This document shows positions 1-8,480 of a stretch of DNA of 64,000 bases, one piece after another (positions within the stretch are counted from its first letter, which is position 1; every line of letters begins with the position of its first letter). A program made the position numbers and the translations under genes. The stretch comes from Streptomyces sp. NBC_00510 (GTDB lineage Bacteria > Actinomycetota > Actinomycetes > Streptomycetales > Streptomycetaceae): the NCBI GenBank assembly GCA_036013505.1, contig CP107851.1, positions 6,346,501 through 6,410,500 on the forward strand. The letters run 5' to 3'. The notes beneath the pieces were generated by a model that saw nothing but the letters and a program-made list of their open reading frames with translations, searched no databases and was not told the origin of the DNA.

Positions 1-390
1 CGGGAGCCGCCGCGGCAGTCCGGCCAGCCGGAGCGACAGATGGCAGAGCGCCACCAGCAGGCCCAGGTTGAGCAGGGTCGCCGCGATCCGGCAGGCGCCG
101 GTGCCGAGCAGCGTCAGCGGCGTGAAGAGCAGCGCCGCGAACGGCGGGTAGGTGTTGGGCAGCTGCGCGTGGGTGACGCGCATCGCGTAGAGGTCCCCGC
201 CGTTGCGCACCGTCCAGCCCTCGGCGCGGTAGACGGTGAGGTCGATCATCGAGACGTGTGCGGCGCGTTGGGCGGCCCAGAAGGCCGTGAAGGAGACCAG
301 GCAGGCGAGTGCCGCGATGAGGACGGCCCGCCGCGCCGGGAGGCTCCGGGGCGCGTTCTCGGCGATGGCCCTGGGCTGTGTCGCGGTCAC
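1..390 (-). CDS. Glycosyltransferase family 87 (DUF2029-type) membrane mannosyltransferase, C-terminus missing
   Basis: The frame is open from a GTG at 388-390 to the window edge (130 codons), so only the N-terminal third is present. A first membrane helix (about residues 23-40, LIAALACLVSFTAFWAA) is followed by an extracytoplasmic loop with DLTVYRAEGW and NGGDLY. The YPPFAALLF motif leads into the next helices. This arrangement is typical of polyprenyl-phosphomannose-dependent GT87 enzymes, which mannosylate cell-envelope lipids or glycans. GGAG lies 9 nt upstream of the GTG. The family call rests on these motifs; the exact acceptor cannot be told. Confidence 0.75.
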   Translation of the reverse strand, partial: MTATQPRAIAENAPRSLPARRAVLIAALACLVSFTAFWAAQRAAHVSMIDLTVYRAEGWTVRNGGDLYAMRVTHAQLPNTYPPFAALLFTPLTLLGTGACRIAATLLNLGLLVALCHLSLRLAGLPRRLP

Positions 391-539
391 GGCGGCCTGC
401 TCCGCTCTCGGTCGGTGAGGGGGTCAGCCGACAGTACCGGGAGCCCTGTCGCGACGGCCAGGAATGGATTTGGCGAACCGCCCCCAGGGCCGTGTAATGT
501 ATGCCAGGTCGCCGGGGGAACCCGGGGAAACGACAGCGC

Positions 540-612
<73 letters not shown>

Positions 613-628
613 CTTCCACAGTGTGACG

Positions 629-663
629 GGAGCCCGTCCGATCGCCGCGATCGGACGGGCTCC
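629..663. terminator. Perfect hairpin between tRNA-Ala and the dienelactone hydrolase gene
   Basis: Arms at 629-644 and 648-663 are perfect 16-bp complements around a 3-nt loop (CCG). The hairpin lies between the convergent tRNA and the last gene of the long minus-strand operon, so it can terminate both. There is no clear T-tract, as is usual in Streptomyces. Confidence 0.85.
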
Positions 664-686
664 TCGCATTCCGCGGCGGCCGTCCC

Positions 687-1460
687 TCACCTGGCGGCCG
701 CGCGCCCGGTGAAGGCCAGCACCCTGCGCCAAGCGTCGGCCGACGCTTCGACGTGGTCGCCCTGCTTCACGTCGAAGAAGCTGTGCGGGGCGCCGGGGTA
801 GCTGACCACCTCGTGCTCGATCCCCGCCTCGGCGAGGGCGCGCTCGAAGGCGTCGACGTGGCCCTGCGGGATGCCGGGGTCGTCGCCCGCCATCAGCGCG
901 AGCACCGGGGCGGTCAGCTCACCCGCCCGCTGGGTGGGGCCGGGCGCGCCGTCCGGGCCCGGGGCGGGCCAGCAGTAGAAGCCCACCGTCCCGGCGAGGC
1001 CGTGGCCCGCCTTCTCCGTGCCCGCGAGGACGGCCAGCCGGCCCCCGATGCAGAAGCCGGCGGTGACGATCCGGCGCCGCTCGCCGCCCTCGGGGGAGCG
1101 CAGGTGCGCCACCGCGGCGGAGAGGTCGTCGTACAGGCCGCGCGGCGTCAGCCGCACCATGTGCTCGTTCACCGGGAAGTCCGTCCCCCGCTCGCCCACC
1201 CCCGCGGTGCGGCCGTAGTAGTCCACGACCACCGCGTGGTGGCCGTTCTCGGCGAAGCGCCGGGCCAGCTCGATGTAGAAGCGGTAGAGCCCGCGCACAT
1301 CGGGCAGGATGACGACGCCGAGGCCGGAGGGGTCCTCCGGTACGGCCTCGAAGGCGGCGAAGCGGGCCCCGTCCCGGGCGGTGAGCGTGATCCGGTGGTC
1401 CCGGGCGAGGGCCTGCGGCCCGTGGGGCACCGGAGGCGCGGAATCGGCGTCGAAGCACAT
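687..1460 (-). CDS. Dienelactone hydrolase-family alpha/beta hydrolase
   Basis: A 257-residue alpha/beta-hydrolase of the DLH family. The Cys nucleophile lies in GFCIGG (C137), the acid is D193 or D194 in MAGDDPGIP, and the His is H226 in GAPHSFF. A DYYGR motif near residue 80 is also typical. Family members hydrolyse enol-lactones or other small esters and thioesters. The start has GGGAG 7 nt upstream. It begins 28 nt after the DUF4873 gene and precedes the operon terminator, so it is probably the last gene of the biosynthetic operon. It could hydrolyse or lactonise the product, but the substrate cannot be read from sequence. Confidence 0.88.
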   Translation of the reverse strand: MCFDADSAPPVPHGPQALARDHRITLTARDGARFAAFEAVPEDPSGLGVVILPDVRGLYRFYIELARRFAENGHHAVVVDYYGRTAGVGERGTDFPVNEHMVRLTPRGLYDDLSAAVAHLRSPEGGERRRIVTAGFCIGGRLAVLAGTEKAGHGLAGTVGFYCWPAPGPDGAPGPTQRAGELTAPVLALMAGDDPGIPQGHVDAFERALAEAGIEHEVVSYPGAPHSFFDVKQGDHVEASADAWRRVLAFTGRAAAR

Positions 1461-1488
1461 GGTGCGGCTCCCTGGGGGTTCTCGCGGG

Positions 1489-1827
1489 TCAGTTCTCGGG
1501 GCTGGGCATGGCCATGGCGGTGAACGGGGGCGTGCTGGTGCCCTCGACCCGCATCCGCTGCCACAGGTCGGGGTCGCAGAGCTCGCCCTCGGCCCGGCCG
1601 TGCGGCGTGCACACGGTGACCGGGACCGGCCGGCCGTCCGCCAGCGCGGACAGCCGCGCGTCGGGGGCCAGCCGGCCGTACCAGTGGTAGCGGCCGTCGA
1701 GGGGCTGGAAGCAGCCGGTCAGCCGGATCTCGACGTCGAGGGTCCGGCCGTCCACCAGCAGGGTGGCCGGTCCGGCGTAGCCGTCCTCGTCGTGGGCGTG
1801 GGCGTGGTCGGCGCCGTGGGCGGTCAC
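1489..1827 (-). CDS. DUF4873 domain protein
   Basis: A 112-residue protein beginning at a GTG that overlaps the TGA of the upstream diiron oxygenase gene by 4 nt, so the two are translationally coupled. Features matching DUF4873 are an N-terminal His/Asp-rich stretch (HGADHAHAHDEDGYAG), then GPATLLVDG, LTGCFQPLDGRYHWYGR and VTVCTPHGRAEG. The domain is often found beside or fused to flavin monooxygenases, and no catalytic role is established. The FQPLDGRYHWYGR stretch is the most characteristic part. Coupling suggests it serves the oxygenase. Family call fairly sure, function unknown. Confidence 0.8.
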   Translation of the reverse strand: MTAHGADHAHAHDEDGYAGPATLLVDGRTLDVEIRLTGCFQPLDGRYHWYGRLAPDARLSALADGRPVPVTVCTPHGRAEGELCDPDLWQRMRVEGTSTPPFTAMAMPSPEN

Positions 1828-2747
1828 GACAGCCAGCCGGCCTCGCGCCAGACCTTCTCCGTGGGGCCGCCGATCAGCCCTATCTGGTGGTAGTACGCGG
1901 CGATCCGCTGACCCCCGTACTTCGCGTTCTCGATGTTGTGGGGGTTGGCCCGGGCCGCCGCGATCGCGGTCTTGGGGTCGAGCCCGGCCCGCTGGTACAT
2001 CAGCGGGTTGTAGCGGTCCTTGCGCATGCCGGCGACGATCCCCGCGAGCAGCCTGCGCAGGGCGCCGAGCCGGGCCTTGGACAGGGTGGGCACGAACCGC
2101 TCGAGCTCGGTGCGGGCGAAGGAGATGTGCCGGGCCTCCTCGACCACGTGGATGCGGGCGACCGCGCGCACGACGGGCTGGATGGTCTCGTCGCCCGACT
2201 GCTCGCGCTGGAAGCGGTCGAAGAACTCCTCGGTGAGCAGGATCAGCGCCCACAGCGCCGGCACCGGCGCGAAGGTCTTGAGCAGCAGTCCGCTCCGCAG
2301 GGTCTTCGGCGGCGTCGGGTAGATCTCGGCCCCGATCTTCTCCACCAGTTTGGCGAACATGATCATGTGCCGGACCTCGTCCGCGACCTCCGTCAGGGCG
2401 AACTGCACCTGCGGGGTCGACACGTCGCGCTTGTAGACGTACCGGGAGACCAGATGGAGCAGTACGTGCTCGGTCCACACCCCGACGGCGACCGAGGCGG
2501 CCAGTTCCTCACGGCTGAGCAGCATCCGCTGCTCGGCGCCGAGCGAGTCCCACAGCTCGGTGCCGTAGAGCGAGCAGCGCTTCTCCGCGAGGAACCACTT
2601 GCCCTCGACGAGCGGCGCGTCCCAGTCGATGTCCACCAGGGGGTCGTACGAGTGCCGGGCGGACGCGATGAGCAGCTGGGCCGCCTTCTTCGTCTGGCGG
2701 GCGACCGGATCGGCCTTGAGATCGGGCTTGAGCAGTTCGGACGTCAT
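1824..2747 (-). CDS. AurF-like diiron oxygenase
   Basis: A 307-residue all-helical, ferritin-like protein. Metal-ligand motifs are visible as EVADEVRHMIMF (DExRH, about residues 120-131) and HVVEEARHISFAR (EExRH, about 200-212), with further Glu in WTEH and TEEFF. Length and motif spacing fit the AurF/p-aminobenzoate N-oxygenase family, which oxidises amines to hydroxylamines or nitro groups or hydroxylates carbon. The start is preceded by an optimal AGGAGG. It lies 9 nt after the ThiF-like gene and overlaps DUF4873 by 4 nt. N-oxygenation of an amine in this pathway is inference; C-hydroxylation is equally possible. Confidence 0.85.
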   Translation of the reverse strand: MTSELLKPDLKADPVARQTKKAAQLLIASARHSYDPLVDIDWDAPLVEGKWFLAEKRCSLYGTELWDSLGAEQRMLLSREELAASVAVGVWTEHVLLHLVSRYVYKRDVSTPQVQFALTEVADEVRHMIMFAKLVEKIGAEIYPTPPKTLRSGLLLKTFAPVPALWALILLTEEFFDRFQREQSGDETIQPVVRAVARIHVVEEARHISFARTELERFVPTLSKARLGALRRLLAGIVAGMRKDRYNPLMYQRAGLDPKTAIAAARANPHNIENAKYGGQRIAAYYHQIGLIGGPTEKVWREAGWLS

Positions 2748-2756
2748 CTCTTCCTC

Positions 2757-3614
2757 CTAGGACTGCGGTCGGACAATCTGGTGGACGTCCAGCGACAGCG
2801 CCTCGCGGACGGGACGGCCGGCCAGCACCTCGACGACGTAACGGGCCGTCAGAACGCCGAAGAGCAGCGAGGTGTAGACCAGCTGCGGAACGCTGTAGTC
2901 CGGCTCGTCGCGGTGGGCGCGCACATCGGCCAGCAGGTCCTCGGGCACCAGCTCGCGCGGCACGATCCGCAGGAGCAGCTCCCACACCGACTCGGAGGCG
3001 ACCTGTTCCGCGGTGACCTCGCCGGCCAGCGGCGGCAGCCCGAGGCGGTAGTCGTAGTAGCGGACGTACTGGGTGCCGGACATGTCGTAGCCGGAGACGA
3101 CGGGCCGGCCCTGGGCCGCCGCCTCGGCGTGCAGGGCGTACTTGGCGCGCCAGCCCTCCGGGGTGGTCACGTCGACGCCGTCGACGACGATGTCGCAACC
3201 GCCCAGCAGCGCCGCCACGTTCTCCGGCCGGATCCCCTCCGGGCACACCTCGGCGACCGCGTGCGGGTTGACCGCGCGGACGCGCTCGGCGGCCACATCG
3301 GCCTTGTTGCGGCCGATGTCGGCGTGCGCCGCGTGCTGCCGGTTGAGGTTGTTCAGCTCGTACGCGCCTGGCTCGGCGAGGACGAAGTGCTGCACGCCCA
3401 GCCGGGTCAGCGGATCGACGGCCGCCCCGCCCGTCGATCCGCAGCCCGCGACGAGCACCACGGCCGTCCGCAGCGCCCGCTGCGCGGCGTCCGGGATCAG
3501 GCCGCGGTTGCGTTCGGTGAACGCGGCGTAGAAAGCGTCGGGGGCGCCGTCCGTCCCCGTGGCGCCGGTCGCGGCGACGGCCGGAACGGGCGCGGTCGTG
3601 TGGATGCCGGTCAT
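2757..3614 (-). CDS. ThiF/MoeB/E1-like adenylyltransferase
   Basis: A 285-residue ThiF-superfamily protein. The ATP-binding GCGSTGG lies at 57-63. Adenylation signatures are ELNNLNRQ (86-93, with the Arg finger R92), GRNKADV (K104) and DIVVDGVD (141-148). The family adenylates a carboxylate (C-terminus of a ubiquitin-like protein, a peptide or a small acid) for transfer of sulfur or nitrogen. No CxxC zinc pairs and no obvious ubiquitin-like partner gene are present, so a small-molecule or peptide substrate is likely. Its ATGA overlaps the stop of the LuxI-like acyltransferase gene, coupling the two. Confidence 0.85.
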   Translation of the reverse strand: MTGIHTTAPVPAVAATGATGTDGAPDAFYAAFTERNRGLIPDAAQRALRTAVVLVAGCGSTGGAAVDPLTRLGVQHFVLAEPGAYELNNLNRQHAAHADIGRNKADVAAERVRAVNPHAVAEVCPEGIRPENVAALLGGCDIVVDGVDVTTPEGWRAKYALHAEAAAQGRPVVSGYDMSGTQYVRYYDYRLGLPPLAGEVTAEQVASESVWELLLRIVPRELVPEDLLADVRAHRDEPDYSVPQLVYTSLLFGVLTARYVVEVLAGRPVREALSLDVHQIVRPQS

Positions 3615-4528
3615 ACGTGAACCCTCCGCAGGCGGCCGCCGACCGTCTCCACCAGGCCCTTGAGGGCGTCCAGCGGATTGCGGTCGGTCAGGGCGCGGTC
3701 GATGTGTCGGATCAGTCGCTGCAGTTCCTCGCCGTGCGGAGCCCGCGCCACGAAGGGCTTCACCACGTCGCGCTGCGTGTAGAGCGGGAACATCAGGTCG
3801 TCGGCGGGCAGCGAGGGACGGGTGCCCTCCAGCACCGTGATGTCCTTCAGGCTGCGCAGCAGCCTGCGGATGGCGACGCCCTCCTCGCCGTCCCCCACGA
3901 GCACCTCGGGGGCCGGCTCGATCCGGCCCAGCGCGGTGTAGAAGCCGAGCATCAGCTCCAGCGTCAGGCGGAGCCGCGCGTGGGCGCTGGAACGATTCTC
4001 CTCAGCGCGGTGCACCAGCCGCTTGACCTCCCACACGCGGCTGGTGTCGAGGTCCCCGTCGCACTCCACGTGCTCGAAGAGATTGACCCCGTGGGCGACC
4101 TCGCACGGGAAGAGCGACCGTGCGGGGTCCTTGAGGCGCAGGGGCACCGGGTCGGTCGAGCCGACCAGCGAGAGATAGCGCAGGATCGCGCCGCTCGGCC
4201 CGTCGAGGGCGAGCACGTGGATCTCGTTCCGGTGGCCGCCGTGGGGTTCGGTCACCAGCGAGCGCCGGAAGGCGAGATCCGCGCTGGCGAACCTCAGGCG
4301 CAGGTACTGGGCGAGCCGGAAGCCGTAGACGCCGTGGCGGTACGGCTCCGGCAGCCCGTCGTTGCGCACGGCGAGGACGGTCGGGCCGCCGGGCCGCTCG
4401 CAGTGGTACAGGAGGCTCTCCGCGGGCACCTGGGCGGCGAGCCCCGTGAAACTGGTCAGGCTGTGCACCATCTGCACCTCGGAGGCGTAGACGTCGGTGC
4501 TCCGGGCCCGTTCGAGTGTCTGCTCCAT
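3611..4528 (-). CDS. LuxI/autoinducer-synthase-like (GNAT-fold) N-acyltransferase, putative
   Basis: A 305-residue protein with the outline of the acyl-homoserine-lactone synthase / N-acyl amino acid synthase group. It has FRLAQYLRLRFA (70-81), a beta strand with a bend (ILRYLSLVGS, 115-124), FPCE, and VWEVKRLVH (165-173). The last carries the E-x-x-R pair (E167, R170) found in LuxI enzymes (WELSR). LuxI proteins are about 200 residues, so this one has a long N-terminal addition. An ACP and an acyl-ACP-forming ligase in the same operon would supply the donor. The ATG is chosen because the gene starts 29 nt after the dehydrogenase. Homology is by eye and needs profile confirmation; otherwise call it hypothetical. 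Confidence 0.55.
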   Translation of the reverse strand: MEQTLERARSTDVYASEVQMVHSLTSFTGLAAQVPAESLLYHCERPGGPTVLAVRNDGLPEPYRHGVYGFRLAQYLRLRFASADLAFRRSLVTEPHGGHRNEIHVLALDGPSGAILRYLSLVGSTDPVPLRLKDPARSLFPCEVAHGVNLFEHVECDGDLDTSRVWEVKRLVHRAEENRSSAHARLRLTLELMLGFYTALGRIEPAPEVLVGDGEEGVAIRRLLRSLKDITVLEGTRPSLPADDLMFPLYTQRDVVKPFVARAPHGEELQRLIRHIDRALTDRNPLDALKGLVETVGGRLRRVHV

Positions 4529-4557
4529 CGCGATGGCTCCCTCGGCCGGATCGTGGA

Positions 4558-5841
4558 TCAGGCGCGGTGGCCGTAGAGCGCGCCCGTGACGGCCAGCGCG
4601 AGGACCTCGGGGGTGCCCTCGTAGATGCGGGCCCCGAAGGACTCGCGGACGAACTTCTCGACGTCGTACTCCCGGCAGTAGCCGCGGGCGCCGAGCATCG
4701 ACATGGCCTCCTCGGCCACCTCGATGGCGATCCGGTCCGCGTAGAGCTTGGCGGCGGCCGGGCCGTAGGTGGGGGCGGGCAGCATGTTGTCGGCCTGGTG
4801 GGCGGCCTGGAGGTAGAGCAGCCGGGCGGCGTCGATCTTCACGGACATGTCGGCGAGCTTCCGCGCGCTGAACTGGTGGCGGTACAGCGGCACCCCGGCC
4901 TGGACGCGCTCGCCGCACCACTGCTTGGCGATCTCGAACGCGCCCCGGGCGACACCGGTGGAGATCGCGGCGACGGTGGTGCGGGCCTGGTTGGACTGCA
5001 TGGTGAGGAAGTTCCAGCCGTTGCCCTCGCCGTGCACCACGTTCGCGGCGGGCACACGGACGTCCTCGAAGACCAGGGTGGTGCCGAGGCAGGCGCGGTA
5101 GCCCATCTTGTCCGCGACCGGGCCGCGGGTCACGCCCTCGCTGTCCAGCGGGACGACGAAGGTGGTCAGGCCGTCCGCCCCGGGATGTCCCTCGAGGTTG
5201 GCGAAGACGGTGCACCACTGCGCGACCTTGCCGTTGGTGATGAACCGCTTGATGCCGTTGAGGACGTAGCTGTCGCCCTCCCGGCGGGCGGTCGTCACCT
5301 CCTGCGCGTGCGGGGAGTTCTCCGGGATGAGCAGGTCGCAGCCGGCCACCTCCTCGGTGATGGCGTTGCAGGCGAGCACCGGCTCGGCGCCGAGGAACCC
5401 GGGGATGAACCGGGCCTGGAGGCCGGGGTCGCCGGAGGCGAGCACGCTGCTCTGGCCGAGCAGCGACGCGCCGAAGATCAACGCGGTGCTGGCGCAGACG
5501 GCGGCCAGCTCCTCCAGGGCGACGGCGACCCCGAGCACCCCCACGCCGCGGCCGCCGAACTCCCGGGGCAGGGTCATCCGCAGCAGCCCCAGTTCGTGGC
5601 CCTTGCGGACGATCTCCCAGTCGAAGTCGTCGTGCGGCGCGAGGTCGTTGTCGAGCACCCGGGGCTTGACGACGGTGCGCGCGAACTCGCGGACCTCGTC
5701 GCGCAGCCGCTCCACCTCGGGCGGCAGCGTGAACAGGGAGGGCATGGCGGCCGCACTGAGGGCGGCCGCGTCGGACAGGGTCGGCGCGTTGGTCACGATG
5801 CCGGTGCTGACGGCGGCGGTCATGGCGGTCATGCCTTTCAT
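4558..5841 (-). CDS. Acyl-CoA dehydrogenase family protein
   Basis: A 427-residue flavoenzyme. Visible ACAD signatures are the N-terminal helical domain with LPREFGGRG, the middle beta-domain AITEEVAGCD and VLNGIKRFITNG, and the C-terminal GARGYCREYDVEKFVRES. The catalytic-base region is YEGTPEVLALAV. It probably introduces an alpha,beta double bond into an acyl thioester, here perhaps an acyl-ACP. Three in-frame ATGs compete at 5841, 5832 and 5823. AAAGG is best placed for the last, which would shorten the product by six residues. It sits 37 nt after the SCP2 gene, within the operon. Confidence 0.92.
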   Translation of the reverse strand: MKGMTAMTAAVSTGIVTNAPTLSDAAALSAAAMPSLFTLPPEVERLRDEVREFARTVVKPRVLDNDLAPHDDFDWEIVRKGHELGLLRMTLPREFGGRGVGVLGVAVALEELAAVCASTALIFGASLLGQSSVLASGDPGLQARFIPGFLGAEPVLACNAITEEVAGCDLLIPENSPHAQEVTTARREGDSYVLNGIKRFITNGKVAQWCTVFANLEGHPGADGLTTFVVPLDSEGVTRGPVADKMGYRACLGTTLVFEDVRVPAANVVHGEGNGWNFLTMQSNQARTTVAAISTGVARGAFEIAKQWCGERVQAGVPLYRHQFSARKLADMSVKIDAARLLYLQAAHQADNMLPAPTYGPAAAKLYADRIAIEVAEEAMSMLGARGYCREYDVEKFVRESFGARIYEGTPEVLALAVTGALYGHRA

Positions 5842-5878
5842 CGATGTCGTACGGTCGTCGAACGCGTCTCGGACGGGG

Positions 5879-6223
5879 TCAGGCGGACAGCTCCGCGTAT
5901 TTGGCGCCCACCGCCGGCAGCAGGTCGGCCAGCTGCCGGACCTGGGCGACCGGGCCCTTGATGGTCAGCCGGCGCTCCACCACGGCGTTCATCAGCGGCA
6001 GCCGGCCGCTCCACACCTCGTGGGCGGTGTCCGGCCCCATTTCGAAGCGCAGGGTGGGAGGGAAGGGCGGCTCGCCCGTCACCAGGCCGTCGGAGGAGAC
6101 GAAGACGGCGGCGCCGGCCTCGGGCTGGACGAAGAACAGCGAGAGCCCGCGGTCCTTCAGCTTGGCGGTGAAGTCGTCGTCGGCGAGCAGGGCGCCGAAC
6201 AGCGTCCGGTGGTCCACGGTCAT
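5879..6223 (-). CDS. SCP2 sterol-carrier-like lipid-binding protein
   Basis: A 114-residue single-domain protein with the SCP2 pattern: a hydrophobic beta-sheet with LSLFFVQPEAGAAVFVSSDG, LRFEMGPDTAHEVWSGR, then RLTIKGPVAQVRQLADLLP. SCP2 domains bind acyl chains or sterols in a cavity and have no catalytic residues. Lying between a GMC oxidoreductase gene (32 nt upstream) and an acyl-CoA dehydrogenase gene (37 nt downstream), it may shuttle or protect a hydrophobic intermediate. The ATG at 6221-6223 opens the domain cleanly. Confidence 0.8.
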   Translation of the reverse strand: MTVDHRTLFGALLADDDFTAKLKDRGLSLFFVQPEAGAAVFVSSDGLVTGEPPFPPTLRFEMGPDTAHEVWSGRLPLMNAVVERRLTIKGPVAQVRQLADLLPAVGAKYAELSA

Positions 6224-6255
6224 GGCGGAGTGCCTCTCGGTTCGTCGGGCTCGGA

Positions 6256-7812
6256 TCAGGCGGTGCGCAGCAGGTCGGCCGCGCGCTCGGCGAGCATCAC
6301 GGTCGGCGCGTGGGTGTGCGCGCGGGGGACGACAGGAAGTGCGCTGGCATCGACGACGCGCAGTCCCGCGGTCCCCCGCACGCAGAACAGGGGATCCACG
6401 ACCGACGCCTCGTCCGCCCCCATGCGGCAGGTGCCCACGGGGTGGTAGAGCGTCTCCGCGTGGCGTCGCACGAGGGCGGCCACGGCGTCGGCGGAATCGT
6501 CCAGGACCCCGGCGACCAGCGGCTCCCCGAGCCACGGCGCCAGCGGTTCCCGGCGGAGGATGTCCTGGGCCCGGCGGACGCCCGCGGTCAGCGTGGCCAG
6601 GTCGGCCCCGCCCGGGTCGGTCAGGTAGCCGGGGTCGATCAGGGGTGCCGCGGCCGGGTCGGCGGACCGCAGCGTGATCCGGCCGCGGCTCTCGGGCTGC
6701 AGCAGGACGACGCTGAGCGTCACCCCGTGCCCGGGGTCGCCGCGCCCGTGGTCGAGGAACGGCACCGGCATCCAAAGCAGTTCGACGTCCGGGGCCGCCC
6801 GACGCTCGTCGGTGCGCAGCCAGACCACGGCCTCGGCGAGGTTGGAGCTCAGCTTCCCGGTGCGGTGGCGGAAGTACTGCATCACGTCCTCGCCCTGGTC
6901 GCCGATGCCCGGCGAGACCGGTTCGCGGGCGGCCAGCGCGAGCGGCGCGAAGAGGTGGTCGCTCAGCCCCCGGCCCACCGCCGGCAGTTCCACGGCGACC
7001 GGGACGCCGTGCGCGCGCAGCTGTTCCGGGTCGCCGACGCCGGACAGCATGAGCAGGTGCGGGCTGCCCACGGCGCCCGCGGCGAGGATCACCTCGCGGG
7101 CCGCCGCCACCGTCCGTATGCCGTCCGGCGTGGCGACCTCGACGCCGGTCGCGCGGGTCCCGTCGAGCACGACCCGCCGGGCGTGCCCCGCGGTGAGGAC
7201 GGTCAGGTTGTCCCGGCCGAGGGCCGGGCGTAGATAGGCGTCGGCGGTGCTCCAGCGGCGGCCGTTGCGCTGGGTGACGCGGATCGGTCCGCAGCCCTCG
7301 GGAGCCGTCCACTCGGTGTCGCCCATCGGGGGGACGCCCGCCTTGGCACAGGCGGCGAGGAAGTCGGCGGTGGTCGGGTTGGGATCGCGCAGGTGCCGGA
7401 CGCCCAGGGTCGCCTCGGCCCGCCGGAAGTACGGCTCCACCTCGGTGAAGCCCCAGCCGGTGAGGCCGGCGGCAGCCCAGCCGTCGTAGTCCGCGCGGTG
7501 ACCGCGCGTCCAGATCTGGGCGTTGAGCGAGGAGGAACCGCCCAGGGTCCTGCCCCGCGGCCAGAAGACCTCACGGCCGCCCAGGGCGCGCTGGGGGGCG
7601 GTGGAGAAGGCCCAGTCGTACTCCGTGCCGAACAGCTTGGGGAACGCGGCCGGGATGCTGATCTCGGCCTTGCGGTCGGGTCCGCCCGCCTCGACGAGGA
7701 CGACCCGTACCGAGGGGTCCTCGCTGAGCCGCGCGGCGAGGACGCAGCCGGCCGAGCCGGCGCCGACCACGACGTAGTCGGCGCCGGCGACCGAGGCGGC
7801 GGGCCCGGTCAC
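6256..7812 (-). CDS. GMC-family FAD-dependent oxidoreductase
   Basis: A 518-residue glucose-methanol-choline oxidoreductase. The FAD-binding motif VVVGAGSAG lies at 14-22. It is followed by VEAGG and by the signature PRGRTLGGSSSLNAQIWTRG. The second signature includes ILAAGAVGSPHLLMLSGVG. The active-site pair is His in LYHPVGTCRMG and His in RAHTHAPTVMLAE. It oxidises an alcohol to an aldehyde or ketone. The GTG start overlaps the TGA of the SGNH hydrolase gene by 4 nt, so it is co-translated. Any hydroxyl made by the operon's diiron enzymes would be a sensible substrate (inference). Confidence 0.93.
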   Translation of the reverse strand: MTGPAASVAGADYVVVGAGSAGCVLAARLSEDPSVRVVLVEAGGPDRKAEISIPAAFPKLFGTEYDWAFSTAPQRALGGREVFWPRGRTLGGSSSLNAQIWTRGHRADYDGWAAAGLTGWGFTEVEPYFRRAEATLGVRHLRDPNPTTADFLAACAKAGVPPMGDTEWTAPEGCGPIRVTQRNGRRWSTADAYLRPALGRDNLTVLTAGHARRVVLDGTRATGVEVATPDGIRTVAAAREVILAAGAVGSPHLLMLSGVGDPEQLRAHGVPVAVELPAVGRGLSDHLFAPLALAAREPVSPGIGDQGEDVMQYFRHRTGKLSSNLAEAVVWLRTDERRAAPDVELLWMPVPFLDHGRGDPGHGVTLSVVLLQPESRGRITLRSADPAAAPLIDPGYLTDPGGADLATLTAGVRRAQDILRREPLAPWLGEPLVAGVLDDSADAVAALVRRHAETLYHPVGTCRMGADEASVVDPLFCVRGTAGLRVVDASALPVVPRAHTHAPTVMLAERAADLLRTA

Positions 7813-8480
7813 GCGATGTCCTGCGCGAGGTTGCGGATGATCTCGGACGCGAGCACCGCATGCCCGTGCATCGAGAAGTGGATCCCGTCCCCGCTCATCA
7901 GCGTGGGCTCGTTCCGGACCGGATGCCGCTCCATCTCCACGACGGTGGCGTCGTAGCGGCCGGCCACCGCCCTGATCCGCTCGTTCAGCGCGGCGATCCT
8001 GGTGCGGAACTCGGCCAGTTCGGGGAAGGCGTCGAAGATGTCGGCGACCGTGAACGCGAAGATGTGCGCCTTCTGCTCGTGCAGCGCCCGGTAGATGGCG
8101 TCGAGGTCGGCCTCGACCGCTGCCAGGTCGGGCTCCGGCACGAAGAGGTCGTTGCCGCCGGAGGCCACGTTCACCAGGTCGGGGCGGAACGCCAGCACCC
8201 GCTCCAGCTGGGTCTCGCGCACCTGGCCGGTGCGCAGCCCCGTCTCGCCGGTGTTGAGGTACTCCAGGCCGGGCCGGGTGGCCCGCAGGGCGCCCGCGAC
8301 CCGCTCGGGCCAGGGCACGTCGGCGAAGCCGGGGCACGGGCCGCCCACGCCCTGGGCGAAGCTGTCGCCCATCACGGCGAACCGCTGCCAGGGTGCGGGG
8401 CGCAGCAGCTCCGCCGCCGCGTCCTTCGCCAGGCAGTGCCGGTCGGCGCGTTCCTTCGTCGGGGTCACGGCGGCGCTCAC
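7809..8480 (-). CDS. SGNH/GDSL-family hydrolase
   Basis: A 223-residue SGNH hydrolase. Block I is MGDSFAQG with nucleophile S40. Block II Gly is in NTGETGLRTGQ. Block III is ASGGNDLF, and block V is SGDGIHFSMHGH (Asp and His of the triad). No signal peptide, so it is cytoplasmic. It is locked between the ACP and GMC genes by 4-nt overlaps on both sides. It could release an acyl group from the ACP, hydrolyse an ester, or act as an acyltransferase; SGNH folds do all three. Confidence 0.9.
   Translation of the reverse strand: MSAAVTPTKERADRHCLAKDAAAELLRPAPWQRFAVMGDSFAQGVGGPCPGFADVPWPERVAGALRATRPGLEYLNTGETGLRTGQVRETQLERVLAFRPDLVNVASGGNDLFVPEPDLAAVEADLDAIYRALHEQKAHIFAFTVADIFDAFPELAEFRTRIAALNERIRAVAGRYDATVVEMERHPVRNEPTLMSGDGIHFSMHGHAVLASEIIRNLAQDIA

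Noticed and set aside
2839..2841. Apparent TTA on the minus strand in the ThiF-like gene
   Set aside because: It is out of frame (it spans CGT TAC), so it is not a bldA codon.
1309..3620. Long plus-strand open frames opposite the biosynthetic genes
   Set aside because: They are antisense shadows caused by high third-position GC; Arg/Pro/Gly/Val-rich translations, no ribosome binding sites, and the minus strand carries clear enzyme motifs.
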